From assembly GCA_963678705.1 (NCBI GenBank), contig OY783205.1, positions 14,818,001 through 14,882,000 on the forward strand: 64,000 bases of DNA. Direction: 5' to 3'. The stretch comes from Panorpa germanica (Eukaryota; Arthropoda; Insecta; Mecoptera; Panorpidae). The number at the start of each line of letters is the position of its first letter. Positions within the stretch are counted from its first letter, which is position 1. This document shows, in pieces, positions 34,862-46,862 of this stretch. The notes under the pieces were generated by a model that had not been told where the DNA came from, searched no databases, and saw only the letters and a list, made by a program, of their open reading frames with translations. Both the position numbers and the translations under genes were made by a program.

Positions 34862-35560
34862 ATTAAGCATGATAAAAGAAAGAGACGTGGAGATTCAACA
34901 ACAGGAGAGAATGAGGAAGTTGGACAAATGAAGACACAATACAAGATACAGAAAGTTATGGACTAAGTGAAACGATGTAACGATGAAGAGAAAGGCAGTA
35001 TGTATTGGGGAACAGTAGAAGAGAAATTATGCAGCATATGAAGGAAGGAAGAGGAAAAATTAGAACACAGAGCTTAGAGGAATTATGGCAAGGAAAGAGG
35101 GAAGGAAGAAGATTAAGAAGTGAAAGCAGTGGTAGAAACGGCAGAGAGACGAAAGGCAAATAGAGAAGTAAGAGTATATGAATGGAAAATACTTTGTTAG
35201 GAAGGATAGGGAAAAGATAACAGAGAATTTGTCGGGAGGAGTAAAGGAAGGTAAGAGTTGATATACGGAGGTACAGGCAAAAAGGAAAAAGAAGCAGGAA
35301 ACGGGGAGAATGAAGGATGACAGAAGTAAGAAGAAAGGAAAAAGAGAAGGAGGACATACTTTGTAAGTAGCGGAAGTTAGGAGGAACGATTTCAAGAGAG
35401 GAAGAGGCAGAAGAGGAAAATAACAAGGAAGACGAACATTGAAATGGAAGAAGAGAATTTAAATAAATGTGATAAAAATTTGTGAATGAAATGTAAAAGG
35501 AATGTAAGGAGATTGTAAGACCGTAAAACCAGATACAATACAGATACATATATATAATTA
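34862..35560 (+). mobile_element. LINE 3' fragment, purine-rich family
   Basis: Plus-strand codons include DEEKGSMYWGTVEEKLCSI, then RKEEEKLEH, the same zinc-finger block as at 31100. A purine-rich stretch follows, homologous to 48960-49260: both have a GGAGGTACAGG or GAAGATACAGG word followed by an AGAAGCAGGAAACG word. The 3' edge is ATTGTAAGACCGTAAAACC. The long open frames on the minus strand (Ser, Leu and Phe rich) reflect base bias only. Confidence 0.6.
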
Positions 35561-35876
35561 AATTAAGAATATATCTAGAGAATATTACTAGTTGAAGGAA
35601 TATTATAATTTGAGGTATGTAGAGGATGCATAATGGAAGAGTAATAAAACAGTCAGATGACTACATAAAACGTATTATATAGCTTCTTGAACTGTTACAC
35701 TTTACACTTACGTTGAAACAAAGAGTATTAAATACTTAGTACTTGTAGAACTCAGTGGAGTACTTCAGTCAACAAAGTATATCCTTGTACTGTGAAATTG
35801 TATTTTATACATTTGTATATATATGTTGTTGCAATCACCATCTATGTATGTGAGTATGGATTAAACAAGTATAGTG
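35561..35876. other. No gene recognised
   Basis: Unassigned AT-rich DNA. Confidence 0.35.
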
Positions 35877-36176
35877 CAGGGGCCAATCGAACAGATTCGA
35901 TCGAAACGAGTGAAGTAAGATTCGATTACAATTGAAAACACTATTCCTGAATACAATCGAAACTAACATTCTCCATTCGATTGAATATATTGTGTAGAAC
36001 GATTTGTAGACCAGCAAAATGCGGGAAATTTAAATTAATTTAAATATTTTTTGTAAGTTGGATATGATTATCTGGTTAAACTATTATTATATTTATAAAC
36101 GATATATTAAATCGAGTGATTTTTACGGAAAGAAGAAGAGTTTACGATTCGATTGAACTCAGGAATAGCGCCCCTG
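35877..36176. mobile_element. Candidate MITE with CAGGGGC termini
   Basis: 300 bp bounded by CAGGGGC and GCCCCTG. The right arm complement, GCGCTATTCCTGAGTTCAAT, is partly mirrored inside the left arm (CTATTCCTGAATACAATCGA at 35942). Repeated ATTCGAT words make the whole unit fold. The termini suggest hAT, but the flanking octamers do not clearly match. Confidence 0.45.
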
Positions 36177-37985
36177 GTCGATAAGTACCGCTGCATTCAT
36201 GCTGAATGGGCACCCCTATTCCTCTGCATGATGTCATGTGCAAGCCTAGCAGTTACACTGAAGTATTCATAGAGCCAAACACTAGCGGTAACACTAGCTA
36301 CATTACAACAGTGATAAACATGAACAACATACAACTTAACTCTTTTAACAATTAACAAAGCATATATGTTACAATGTCCATCCAACCGAATAAATAGCAC
36401 TCCGGCTCTAATTACCAGCATTCAATTAACAGCACAGTTTAGTGTTTCTACTTCAGTAGCAGTAGCAGTGCCAGTGTCAGTACCAGTATCAGAGTCCACA
36501 CGTGTTCGTTAATCCAATAACATAATTAACTGTTTAAAATCAATGCTACCAACCTGGTAATTAAGCTGAGTGACGTGTTTTTAATTTTAGCTCCAGTAGT
36601 CAGAGCTCGTTACTGATTTTAACTGGCGAATGGAGGATGGTGATGCTACAGCGATGTAATAAACTGGTACTGTTAATAACAGGGCCGTAGCTTGCACTGA
36701 AACTATTTAATTTTAAGGAAAACTTATTGATTCGGAATGAGTAGAGAAACTGCTGAACTACTTCATACCAACCCATACGTAAATCAGTTTGTGCCAAAAA
36801 CAAACACTTGCTTTAATTTAAATACTTATCTTTAATTCACTAGTTATCTAATACAATCTTAATTGACTCTTAATTACTTTATTTGACTTCTTATAAGTAA
36901 AACAATAATGTTTGTTGATAACAGGAAAGAAACGGGTTTGTAAGAATGAAAAGAATGTGCAATGTTTGAAGGCAGTTGGATAGGTAAAGAAATGATTTGT
37001 GATAAGTATTTGATTTGAATTGAATTGATTGTTGTGGTGCGATGTCTCCGCAGTGCAAGGAAGAATGACCAAGATTATGCTATAAAAACGTTTAGGTAAA
37101 GGAGAATCAGAGTGTCTTAAGGTGGGCGCAAAAGGATGGATATAACTGACACATACATCTTTAATTTCTAATAGGAAATATCAAAATGAATATTTTGGAC
37201 GTGCTAATAGATGGTGCTAATGTTGGTTTTCGTCCACTATACGAGTACATTGTAAGAGTAATGCACAAGCACTCAATGTGACAGTTACAAATATAATGAA
37301 ATTACAATAATGGGGTTGAAGAAATTCAATGGCCCGGTAGGGAACATTTGGAGAAAGTTCATATTCTGGATTCTAGAATAATTAAGTATATTATTAATAA
37401 AAGAAAATTCAAAATTTCAAAATTTTATTTGGGAGCAGTATTTGCTGAGAATAAAAATTGTGCTAGAAAGTTGAAATTTTGTATATAGGCTAACCTTGAT
37501 AAGTTATTTACGAATCGAAAAAAAAAATCCCAAATTTTGAAAAAAAGTTGGTCAAATAACGCATAAGTTGAAAATATTTTTTATTTTGATAAAAAAAATA
37601 TATTTTATTATTGAGCGAGTTTATTATTTCAATTTAAAAAAAGAATTAAATATGAAATGTAATTACGAATTATTTTATTGGATTCAAATCATACACGCCA
37701 AAAAGACGGGGTAAACTCTCGTATGTTATAAATTACGATGTAATAACTTCTTTTATACTCTGCACTGATAACAAAAATAACAGCGGAGCTAAACCAATTC
37801 CCTTTGTTTGTTGAGTCATGTTGTCATCAACAGTGGTGTCGTTAAATGCGGTTCTTAAAGTGTACGCTGTTCCCCCTCAGTCACTTCTTATTTTGAGTCA
37901 CCGAGTAATTTTAGTTCATAGAAGATACATCAATATATAAAGTCGCTAAATGCGGTTTTTTCAGTATCGAAAGATTTTACACTAA
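36177..37985. other. No gene recognised
   Basis: Unassigned. A short CAGTA-type tandem stretch lies at 36450-36495. Confidence 0.4.
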
Positions 37986-38380
37986 GGGCATCCGCACATG
38001 ACGCGATTGGTTGCAAACCTTAGCTCCGCATCTGCCCAAACCGAATGAGAATGGAACTGTGTTGTTAGTGAGAGATCGCACGTGTATACGAGTGAGATAA
38101 AACACACGGCATGAATGAAAGAAAACTAATTTCAAACTGGTTTTGAGCATATTTTGCGCGACTTTGTTTGTACGTCGCAGGGCATGCTTTTGATGGTGAT
38201 GCGACACAATGAAATCCCCTATTATGCTATTGTTAAAAATTCTATAGAGTCAAGAACAAGGCTCGACTACCAGTTTAGTTCGTGCCTTGTGTTTTCTCTC
38301 ACTCGTATACACGTTAGCTCTCACTAATAATACAGTTTGGGGCTAAAGTTTGTAACCAGTCGCCTCATGTGCGGACGCTC
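37986..38380. mobile_element. MITE with long TIRs and TAA duplication
   Basis: 395 bp. Arms of about 120 bp start GGGCATCCGCACATG and, from the other end, GAGCGTCCGCACATG. Both contain a GTGTATACGAGTGAGA word further in. Flanks are TAA at 37983-37985 and 38381-38383. A 3-bp TWA duplication fits PIF/Harbinger. No coding content. Confidence 0.75.
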
Positions 38381-38383
38381 TAA

Positions 38384-39563
38384 GTGAAAGTCCACTGGCT
38401 AGAAGTATCTAAGATTTAACGCCTAAAAGTGGGTCATCCAGCACACAAACCGATACATCGTCACTTCGGGAAAATTACTGCTAATAAGAACGCTACTTCT
38501 AGTTGTACCAACCTAGTGATTTTAATTTGTTATATTGTCTACATCTATAATCTAGAGTTACACGTTAGATACGTTCCAGGAATAGCAAGCCTAAGTTTCA
38601 TGAGCTTCGAGGTAAGAGTGCACGGCCAATGAAAAAGTCAGGATTACGTTCGAAATCTTTAAACATAACCTTTAAATCTTCTTCACTCAAATGCAAACAC
38701 ACTTTAACTTCTTTATTTTAAATTTTGGAATAGAATTTTTCTGCGAAATATAATTTATAAAAATCGAATGGATAATGCGATCAAAAAGTGATTTCCTAAA
38801 ATATTAAGACCAGCACTGTATGATAGTACCACATGGCCAGGCGATTGTGTAAAACCTCGCGCTGTGCTGAGCTGGATCCGCTGAGCATTGACAGCAAAAC
38901 ACATAAAATGTTTAATCGTGAAGCAGATGAAAAAGATGTCAGGATTCTGTAATTGCCGACAAGAAGAGAAGCGAAGAAGATTTTTAGACTAATTTAATTT
39001 GATGACTTCATATACGACGGCCATTCAAATATAAACCGAAACATTTTAATGCAGATTTATTCGCGATTTGTAGAAATACAAATTTAGTGCCTTATTTTAG
39101 CACATAGTTTCTTTCAATAGAAATATATTTTCTTCATCGAACAGCTCAAACCACTCGTGACAAAAATGAACAGAATTCTGTTTTATATTTTTGTAATGAC
39201 CTATAATCAAATATAATTATTCCAGCCATTAATTTAAAATATAGAGAATCCTTGATAACTAAATATAGGAAAAGTATTTGTACAGTTGTTCACTTTCGGG
39301 AAACAATAGACAAGGGAAGAGGATGAAGCGATGGCTGAGTACTAAGTTTACTCAGCAATCATAACATCAAGGATAACCTACGCATCACAAATAAAGGTCT
39401 ACACTTACTACACTGCATTTTATAATTTAATTTTATATTTTCAGGTTTCTCTGTGAAGTTAAAATCGTAGGAAAAAATATATCCCAATATTAATATTAGG
39501 AATGTGACATTCCTTTTTCTTGATAAAAAAAACCGATTCTGTACCTTTTGCCCTAATATTTAG
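38384..39563. other. No gene recognised
   Basis: Unassigned AT-rich DNA. Confidence 0.4.
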
Positions 39564-40352
39564 CCTAAAATCAGGAAAATGTATTGGATAATTTGCTTTT
39601 TTAATATAGTTTCTCGGGTTTCCTGGGCACGTAACCTTTTATCGCCCCTAATATTGTTCTGCATCTTCTTATACATTATATCCAGACAACAAGAATGATC
39701 TATTCATGGCTACTGCAGTTATAAATTTCAGTTTCTCAAGCAAAAAGGCGGTGTTAACAGGAAGCGTCTGCCCTTTGGAGTCCATTTCTTGCCATTGCTG
39801 TATTTTTACATTGCCATATTGGATAATTGGTCCAAGGACAAAACTCTCTCTGGACAACAAAGTACTTATATAAAACCATTCCGAAACCCATCTGGACTTA
39901 CGGAATTCAGCTTTGGGGTACTGCATGCAACTTCAATTTAGCCATAATCCAGCGTTTCCAAAATAAAGTACTACGAGTTATTGTAGATGCACCATACTGC
40001 GTCACTAACGAAGTCATCCAGAAAGACATCCCAATAGCATCCATCAAAGATGAAATATACCTATCCAGTACAAAATATAGCGATAGACTAACTAAGCATC
40101 CCAATGCGTTGGCGAATCAACTGAACGTGTGTGAGAACAGGGAACCCCGCAGATTAAGGCGATATCAACCAGTAGACTTATAGCTTTAGGTCCTCGATAG
40201 GAAATAGTGTTCAATATATACTAGTATATTGTATATAAAAACAAGAGAGCATTCACTGGAATGTTTCTCTTACATGTCTTAATTATTTAATCATGTAAGA
40301 AGCTTATTGCTTACTTAGGAAGATTGCTGGAACCAGAAAATAAATTTTGAAA
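39564..40352 (+). mobile_element. Jockey-type LINE, 5'-truncated copy
   Basis: Matches the LINE at 5347-9882 from ORF2 position 9299 to the 3' end, nearly base for base. It starts with TAAAATCAGGAAAATGTATT, is interrupted at 39594-39816 by a foreign insertion, and resumes. The open frame 39827-40183 carries TIPKPIWTYGIQLWGTACN to LRRYQPVDL, the ORF2 C-terminus. It has the 3' UTR but only a short A-rich end (AAATAAATTTTGAAAAAAT). Confidence 0.9.
39594..39816 (-). mobile_element. 223-bp insertion with 12-bp target duplication
   Basis: TATTGGATAATT occurs at 39582-39593 and again at 39817-39828, duplicating one site of the LINE. No inverted termini are visible. On the minus strand the insert ends in an A-rich ACTATATTAAAAAAGC and carries an open stretch with SKGQTLPVNTAFLLEKL then FITAVAMNRSFLL before a stop. 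This looks like the 3' part of a reverse-transcribed message. The source is not recognised. Confidence 0.6.
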
Positions 40353-40429
40353 AAATATTTAGCTCTCTTTTTAAATTTAAACACTCAAGAACTAATAATT
40401 ATTTACTACTAGTATCTTAATTAAAAATA

Positions 40430-40825
40430 TAGATTAGAAGTGGAACAGCAGAGTCTAAGAAAGAAATAAGAAACTTATTAGTCAAAGTTAAGGCTAAAGC
40501 AAAGGAGCCAAGTGATGATGAAAAAGAAGTAAAATGAAGAAGAAAATGAAAAGGAAGTTAAAGAAGATCTATATGGTGAGGAGAAAGAGGAAGATGATGA
40601 TGACGAAGCGAAATCAGAGGATAAAAGCAATGAAATTAAAAGGAGAAAAAATGAAAGGAGTAGGAAAAGAGAGGAGTAAAGGTTGAAGCACAGTTCGATG
40701 CAATGGAAATACAGACGGTTACATACGTTACTCTAAATTAATGTAATGTAAACTCATTTTATTGCAATTTACAGTGCGTAAAAAGGGCCATAGCCCTAAG
40801 AGTCCACCAAATGTTTATTATTTAT
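40430..40825 (+). repeat. Purine-rich tract with LINE-like 3' hairpin
   Basis: A and G rich with GAA and GATGATGA runs, followed by the repeat AATTTACAGTGCGTAAAAAG and a GGGCCATAGCCC stem shared with 15290-15340. Probably the tail of a purine-rich LINE. Confidence 0.4.
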
Positions 40826-41688
40826 ATGTATATTGTTCGCTATTGTATATTATTTGTTTGTAAATATATATTGTTTTTAGTGCTAATAAGTATCTAGTTG
40901 ATGTACCCAATTAAAATATTTTTAAAAAATATATAGAGTTAGTTTACCGTCACAAAACTGAAACGCTACTCATGACTAAGGTCTGTATATACTACTCACA
41001 TACTTTAAAAGTACACTGCGTCACTGCAAGTGATTAATTGGGGCCACCACCAACCTAATACTACTTTAAATTAGTAGACCTTTAAATTAAATTATGGTTC
41101 GATCTATAGTTGACATCTCCGGTTACTGAAATGCGCAGCGCAGGGTTAAGTAATTGTCACTATATACAAGAATCGGTATCATCAATTGAAATTTAGTGTC
41201 CGATTTGAAGTGAAACAACCGATATGTGGTCCATACAATACAGCCCGAAATTCGGTACTCAAGCTGGATACAGGACAGTGTTTCCAGACCTCAAAGCGGG
41301 ATTCTGGGATATGTACAGTACAACATTAACTTAATTATGTACGGTGTATACAACACACAATGAGGTCGCCTGTTGGTATGATGCTGGTCGCAGCGCGGCG
41401 TAGAGGGATGATACCCTACTGCCTAATGCCAGCATTTTGTGCTCGATCCCATCCCCCGATCCCCCCGCAACCAAACACCCAAGAGAGTACAGCTGTGACC
41501 TCGAAGAATAGAACAGGGAGCACAAAAATGTGTGGCGTTGTCGGAACTGATTTTACCTGCGTGTACGTACTTACATACTTGCATAATAACTTTAGTAAAC
41601 TACGTAAGGTATTGTCAAAGTAAGGTTAAGTGCATTTTATGTGTTGTGCAATAGATGTAGGTCGTACGCATTTAATTCGACACCTAAT
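40826..41688. other. No gene recognised
   Basis: Unassigned. Confidence 0.4.
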
Positions 41689-41883
41689 CAGGGCCGGATT
41701 TAGAGGTGTGGAGGCCCTGGGGCAACGAAGAAGTGGAGGCCCCTAACTATTTTCCGAATGACATGAACACCTTTTTCTGTCAAGTCTTTCAAAAATTGAT
41801 TGCATTTATCTCTATTGTGGAGGACCCCCTCTTGTGGAGGCCCAGGCAGTAGCCCCGCTTGCCCTCTCTCAAATGCGGGACTG
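41689..41883. mobile_element. hAT-like short element
   Basis: 195 bp with left end CAGGGCCGGATTTAG and right end complement CAGTCCCGCATTTGAG, plus internal AGGCCC boxes on both sides. The flanking octamers CACCTAAT and TGCCTATT agree at 5 of 8 positions, fitting a decayed 8-bp duplication. Related termini to 12956-13783. Confidence 0.55.
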
Positions 41884-42240
41884 TGCCTATTGCATTCATG
41901 ACAGAGAGCGTGCTCGTAGTACTGTTATTTATATAATCTCCGACTGACATCAGTTACAGAGTGGTAGCTAAAAAGTCAGCACCGTAGCAAGAATTAGTCG
42001 CTTATGAACTGGTAGTTCAGCCAATAAACTCATTATATATAAAGACCTTCTGTTGTCATATTTATGAAGTACCAACTAACCATCACTATTATAACGACGC
42101 CGTGAATAGGGACAAGCTATGTCGCATTTTCCAGTTTTATATTATATGTTATTGTGCTATAACAAAGAAACGACGAAATATATCTTGTTAAACCATAAAA
42201 ATGGAAAAGCTGGAATATATATATACCCACTATTGTGACT
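41884..42240. other. No gene recognised
   Basis: Unassigned. Confidence 0.35.
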
Positions 42241-42838
42241 ATATGACATTGTGGAATAAGAGGAAACGAAATTGCGGATAAATTGGCAAAGGAATCAATA
42301 AATTTAAAAATTGAGATGAAAGTGAAATTACCTTCATATGAAATTTTTAATATAATCAAGAAATTAAACTTCAATTTGAGAAACACAGATTTCATTAACA
42401 AAAGTCAGTTAAAAGGAAGAGATTATTATATGTTACATCCAAATTTAAGTAAGAAGAGATGGTTTAGAAATGAGTCCCGCAAAATTATATCCACTATAAT
42501 CAGAATCAAAAGTAATCATTGCAAAACTCCAGCTCACCTGTACAAAAACAATATTAAATCTGACGATAGATGTCAATGTGGTGAAGAAGGAACTTTGGAT
42601 CATATTATATTTGAATGCATAAATTATAGTTTAGAAAGATCAAAATTGAATAGTGATATATTAGATGTGATTAAAATTTTTCCTGTTAATACTAAATTTT
42701 TTTAAGTGATTCAAAATTAATTAGTGAATTATTGAAATATTTAGAAATTTGTAAAATTGAATTATAAATTATAAAAGATGTATAAAAATTGATGGTGGCT
42801 ATGACGAAAGAAAGTCAAGGCAAATAAGTAAATAAATT
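42241..42838 (+). mobile_element. LINE family 2, ORF2 C-terminus and 3' UTR
   Basis: Starts within the RNase H domain (CGIRGNEIADKLAKES, the last RNase H motif). It continues open to 42705 through KRWFRNESRKIISTIIRIKS and CQCGEEGTLDHIIFEC (CCHC-type tail). The 3' UTR contains GATGGTGGCTATGACGAAAG and AAGTCAAGGCAAATAAG, also present at 53903-53940. It is therefore the same family as the ORF1-only copy at 52171-53956. 5' truncated. The part upstream of the RNase H motif is lost. Confidence 0.85.
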
Positions 42839-43779
42839 TAAAATATATAGGAAAAACCTCTCTGTACCGCGGTGATATCTATAGAGTACTAAAGATTTTT
42901 TACCGCGTTGAATTAAAACCGGTGGCATGTCCATGTTCATATGATTCCATGTGTTACAGAATTCGTGCTTTTGTTCTACTTCTCTCTTATCTTTCTCTCA
43001 TTTAATTTAATTTCATTCATTTCAATATATTCAAATATAGTCCAAGTATGGGCATCTCAATTAACATTACTCGTACAACGAGCATCTCAAATATTTAGAG
43101 GTACCCTGTACTTTGAAATTATCATTATAATATATTCCTGGAGAGTACAAAGCAGAATACGGGCTAGGGAATAAGACAGGGGGTTGAGGACAGGAGAGAT
43201 AACCGAGGAGTGGGACTATTTACTCACCTACCTAAAATAAAGAAGTTTTTATTGGATTTATGTAAAAGTTAGAAAATGACTTAAAAAACTTAAGTTATAT
43301 TGTTATAATTTAAAAAGTTGTAAGTTTTCACGAGCACTCGAACAGATCTCTTTTACCTAATTATGCAAACAAAGTTATATTAAGTTACATTCGTGACGAC
43401 ATTCAACTCGTATATGCCTGTTTTATTCTAACCGAGCTTCTCTAAGTTTAAAGGATAGCAATCGTCCAATTCATTAGCGTAACATCTCCAACTATTCAGT
43501 TTTGAGAGGCGAAGAAAATATTCGAGTATGCCTTCCAGTGATATTCGACAAGTTTACCTGCATTTTAATTGTATTGGTCTGCATTTATAAGTTACTTAGG
43601 TATTTAATCAGATAGAATATACAATTCTACATATAATAGCATATTCAACAGAAACTTAGATTTTTTTAAATTGTCTTACTTATGAACTGGACGATCGATA
43701 TTAACCTGATAATCATAGTTTAGTGTATTTAAAGTTTATTTAACGTAACAAAAGTTATCTGCTATGTAAGAAATGTTAT
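42839..43779. other. No gene recognised; short shared word
   Basis: Unassigned. 43505-43570 shares about 60 bp, including CCAGTGATATTCGACAAGTT, with 57430-57495. Confidence 0.4.
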
Positions 43780-43965
43780 ATAATATACGAAAATAAATTT
43801 ACGTATTACCGCATTAAAGTAATCATAAAACTTCTTACGAAGACCTATTTAGGCATTGTAGAATCATAAGAAATCATTTTTAAGGATTGATGGAATACAA
43901 AGTATTTTTATAATTCCACTTTAAGTAAAATTTAGAGCTTTTCATATTAAATATTAATAGGTTTT
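43780..43965 (+). repeat. Dispersed repeat L, copy 3
   Basis: Similar to 25840-25980 with ACCGCATTAAAGTAATCATA and AAGGATTGATGG-type words. Confidence 0.45.
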
Positions 43966-44002
43966 GCGCATTGATACAACCCCAGATTTTGATTTCTTTC
44001 GT

Positions 44003-44760
44003 TTAAAGGGGTACAGGACGTACTAAAAGTTTATCTCTCGGTAATACGAAATGCAAAATACGAATTACATGAGGGACGAGCAAATATTGGGACTGTACCA
44101 TTGAAAATGAATTTATCAATTTCCTATTAAACTGCTTTATGCTTGTTAAAATGATTTTTTTATGCATATAATACTTAAATAAATGAAAAATTACCTATAA
44201 TTAATATCAAATTTATATTAATTCAATTTCAAAACAAATTAAATATTTTGAAAAAGGAATAATAAATTTGGAAACGCTGTAAATTTACGTGTGTTGACGC
44301 ATGCGTGATTTGGTTTTTTGACAAATAAATTGTTACATTTTATATAATAATATATGATATTTATTCCGATTTTGAATTTCCCGCTCAAATTGGCATTTGC
44401 AACATGCCGGCTTATAACCTACATTTACTGTTTCTTACTGGTTCTATTTAAATATTTTCGTATATAGGTATCCTTTTGATAATTTTCTTTTTGCAATAGT
44501 TACAGAAAAGATTCTTTTATATACACTTAGTTTTTAAAAGCCGTGTCACCATATTTTAATAGTTAAAAGTTATATTACGTGGTGAAATTGAGCTAAAAAT
44601 TATGATTTGTATGGAAAATGACTATTTTTAATCATGTATAAAAAGAAAACTATGAACCCTAGGTCTCTAAAATTTTGAGACAGCATGTATTTTAACTATT
44701 TGTATCGACCCTCCAAATTTCACAACGTTTTCATCATTTACGTTAACGTCCTAACCGCCA
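44003..44760. mobile_element. Family C element, copy 2
   Basis: Close match to 24615-25365 along its length. Left end TTAAAGGGGTACAGGACGTA. The right end stops at AACGTCCTAACCGCC without a clean TTAA, so it is slightly damaged. Confidence 0.8.
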
Positions 44761-44819
44761 ATAATTTTTGTTATTTTACTTGTATGTTAATTTATCATAT
44801 ACAATAATTTCTTAACTCA

Positions 44820-44975
44820 CACTTTTTAATAATGAGCATTTATGCAGCGGTGTAGTTCTCATATATGATACCACCATACCATAAATACTGCCAAAATAGT
44901 AGGAGGTTGTCGGTGGAGGACTTAGTATCGGAAATAGGCGGACGTTACATAAATTAAATATAAAAAAAACAATCA
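44820..44975 (+). repeat. SINE 3'-half fragment
   Basis: From 44890, CTGCCAAAATAGTAGGAGG to GGCGGACGTTACATAAATT matches the 3' body of the SINE at 32739-32995. Confidence 0.55.
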
Positions 44976-45404
44976 GCAAAAATTTTAAGGACCTCTACCT
45001 AGTATCGGTACTTGAAGCTTGAATTTTCCGCCCTGCAACACTGAAGACAGATATAATTACAATATATCGGATGATTTAAGCAAGTGTAAAGCCTGGAGAC
45101 AATATTCTTGGCCAAGATATCCCAAAGCTGTTATTCTAATAAAAAATATTACTTTATAAATTTTACTTTGACCTTATATTGTTCAATACTGAGTACAAGC
45201 AATAAATAATTAAATAGAAGTGACACCTGCCAATCGATATAAATGCAGAAAGATTGATTAGACATTATCAAACAATCTTCTTTTTTGTTTTATTTTATAA
45301 TGAAATGGGTGTCCAATTTAAATGAAATACAGCAACTAGTTATTGACGTCATCTACTCTAATGTCATCGTGGTCAGCCATGTACAAGATATGTTATTTTA
45401 CTAT
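44976..45404. other. No gene recognised
   Basis: Unassigned AT-rich DNA. Confidence 0.35.
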
Positions 45405-46026
45405 TTTGAACGATTTCATATTTGTATATCAATATCTTGCTTTTATTTTTAATTAATGTTAGATTTAAGATTTCTTTGTCTTAATTCATTTATAATTTAT
45501 GCCTAGTTGCTTTTATATACACTGCTTTCTGTGAGCAAACCATAATATTTCTTATGTAAACATCCTTTGTTTTACGATTCACTTCTACTAGGCTTCGACA
45601 CTACGCATTTGGTCCTAATTCGTTCTTATTGCTTCAACACTCAAACCTACAGCACGCGCTTAACCTTTTTGGTGCATATACATAAAATAAAAATTACACA
45701 TATTATTATTTATATCTTAAACCGCGAGTTACATTTTCTTAGGCCCGGTTTTATGGTTCGTCTTACTACCGAACTAAATAGCTAACCCTCGAATTAAACG
45801 AAAAATGGGTTTTATCATCAAGGATTAACGCTAACTCGGAACTAAAATCGCGGAGTAACATATCCCGTCATAAATCAAGGTTTAAATATGATAACCCGCA
45901 ATAAGTGTGCAACAGAGATAAAATATCATGCTATCTCAGCCAGTTTAGCTGTCATTATTATAATATTTTAGTTGTCATTATACAACATTATTCAGGTTAT
46001 AATATTAATAAATTAAATTGTTTATT

Positions 46027-46206
46027 ATGAATTTTGTGAGTAACCATAATAAATTATCAATAACAGATGATGAGGAAGATCAGCTATTATACAAATATAG
46101 TACTAAGTTGAGAAATAAGAAAGTAATTAAAAAGAGACCAAATTATTTGCATGACTTAAATGACATTCGCTTCCAAAAGGCAACTGTATTGAAGACTTCA
46201 GCATAA
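46027..46206 (+). pseudogene. Harbinger transposase N-terminal stub
   Basis: ATG 46027 opens MNFVSNHNKLSITDDEEDQ then KKRPNYLHDLNDIRFQK, after which the frame enters the junction with the other gene and stops. A KRPNY...D...F segment is usual at the start of the DDE domain in HARBI1-like transposases. The assignment rests on this short block and the element context. The catalytic domain is absent. Confidence 0.5.
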
Positions 46207-46273
46207 CCGCATCTATTAGGGCTTGGCAATCCTCAATAGTAAAATTAAACATACGTGCTCTCTTGTCAGACAT
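46190..46273 (-). pseudogene. Myb/SANT-like accessory gene stub of Harbinger
   Basis: On the minus strand an ATG at 46273 opens MSDKRARMFNFTIEDCQAL then IDAVMLKSS. This resembles the start of the Myb/SANT-like DNA-binding protein that PIF/Harbinger elements carry as a second gene. It is cut off after about 28 codons by the internal deletion. Confidence 0.5.
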
Positions 46274-46862
46274 TTTTAAAACAATAATTAAACTGAATCT
46301 GGCATTATCTTGTGTTTACTAATGTAAACAAATATTCGAATTTCATAAACTTTCATAAATCTACGTACCTCTTGCCGTAAAATGAATGGTTTACGTTACG
46401 GTTTATTTACTTTATTTCAGTATTAACTAACACGGAATTAAATTTGAATGATAAAACCCGATACAAAAATAAGTACTGAACTAAACTAACTCCGGGTTTC
46501 ATAATCCCCGAAGTAAATAGAAAACCATAAAACCGGCCCTTAGTGTCGTAACTAGTATTTTTATTAACTAAAATATTTAATCAATTTATATGTAATTCAA
46601 TAGTGTAGTTTTAAAATAAAGGTAATCTAAAAAAGTTCTGATGTTTTGCTGTGTCTTTTGATATAAATAAAAAATTGCTATTAATTACTTAATAGGTAAA
46701 AGGTCCTTCATAACAAAATTGTGCGCACCCTAAGCTATTGACAGGAACTGAGCGACATTTGCCGTTCGAGAACTTGGATACCGCAGACAGATCGCAGATA
46801 CGCCCTAGCCAGCCTATAGATCTCTATAAGGTCCAAACTCCGCAAACACTAACACTACTCAA

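Larger units (their letters stand above)
45742..46539. mobile_element. PIF/Harbinger-type element, internally deleted
   Basis: 798 bp with perfect 17-bp TIRs (GGCCCGGTTTTATGGTT and complement) and TTA on both sides (45739-45741, 46540-46542). The copy of repeat E at 16541-17165 shows the uninterrupted sequence at this point. It retains the starts of two genes, a transposase-like stub on the plus strand and a Myb/SANT-like stub on the minus strand, joined tail to tail near 46188. Confidence 0.85.
45405..46862 (-). repeat. Dispersed repeat E, reverse copy split by an insertion
   Basis: Reverse-complement copy of 16541-17165 in two parts, 45405-45738 and 46543-46862. The break holds the Harbinger-type element at 45742-46539. 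Confidence 0.75.

Noticed and set aside
34956-35549. 197-codon open frame on the minus strand, Ser/Leu/Phe rich
   Set aside because: It is the complement of a purine-rich LINE tail that has its own readable codons on the plus strand. Open frames of this kind also occur opposite 48600-49375 and 60960-61395.
41331-41623. Overlapping short frames on both strands around a GC-richer patch
   Set aside because: No domain, no homolog that I recognise, and opposite-strand frames mirror each other. Left as unassigned DNA.
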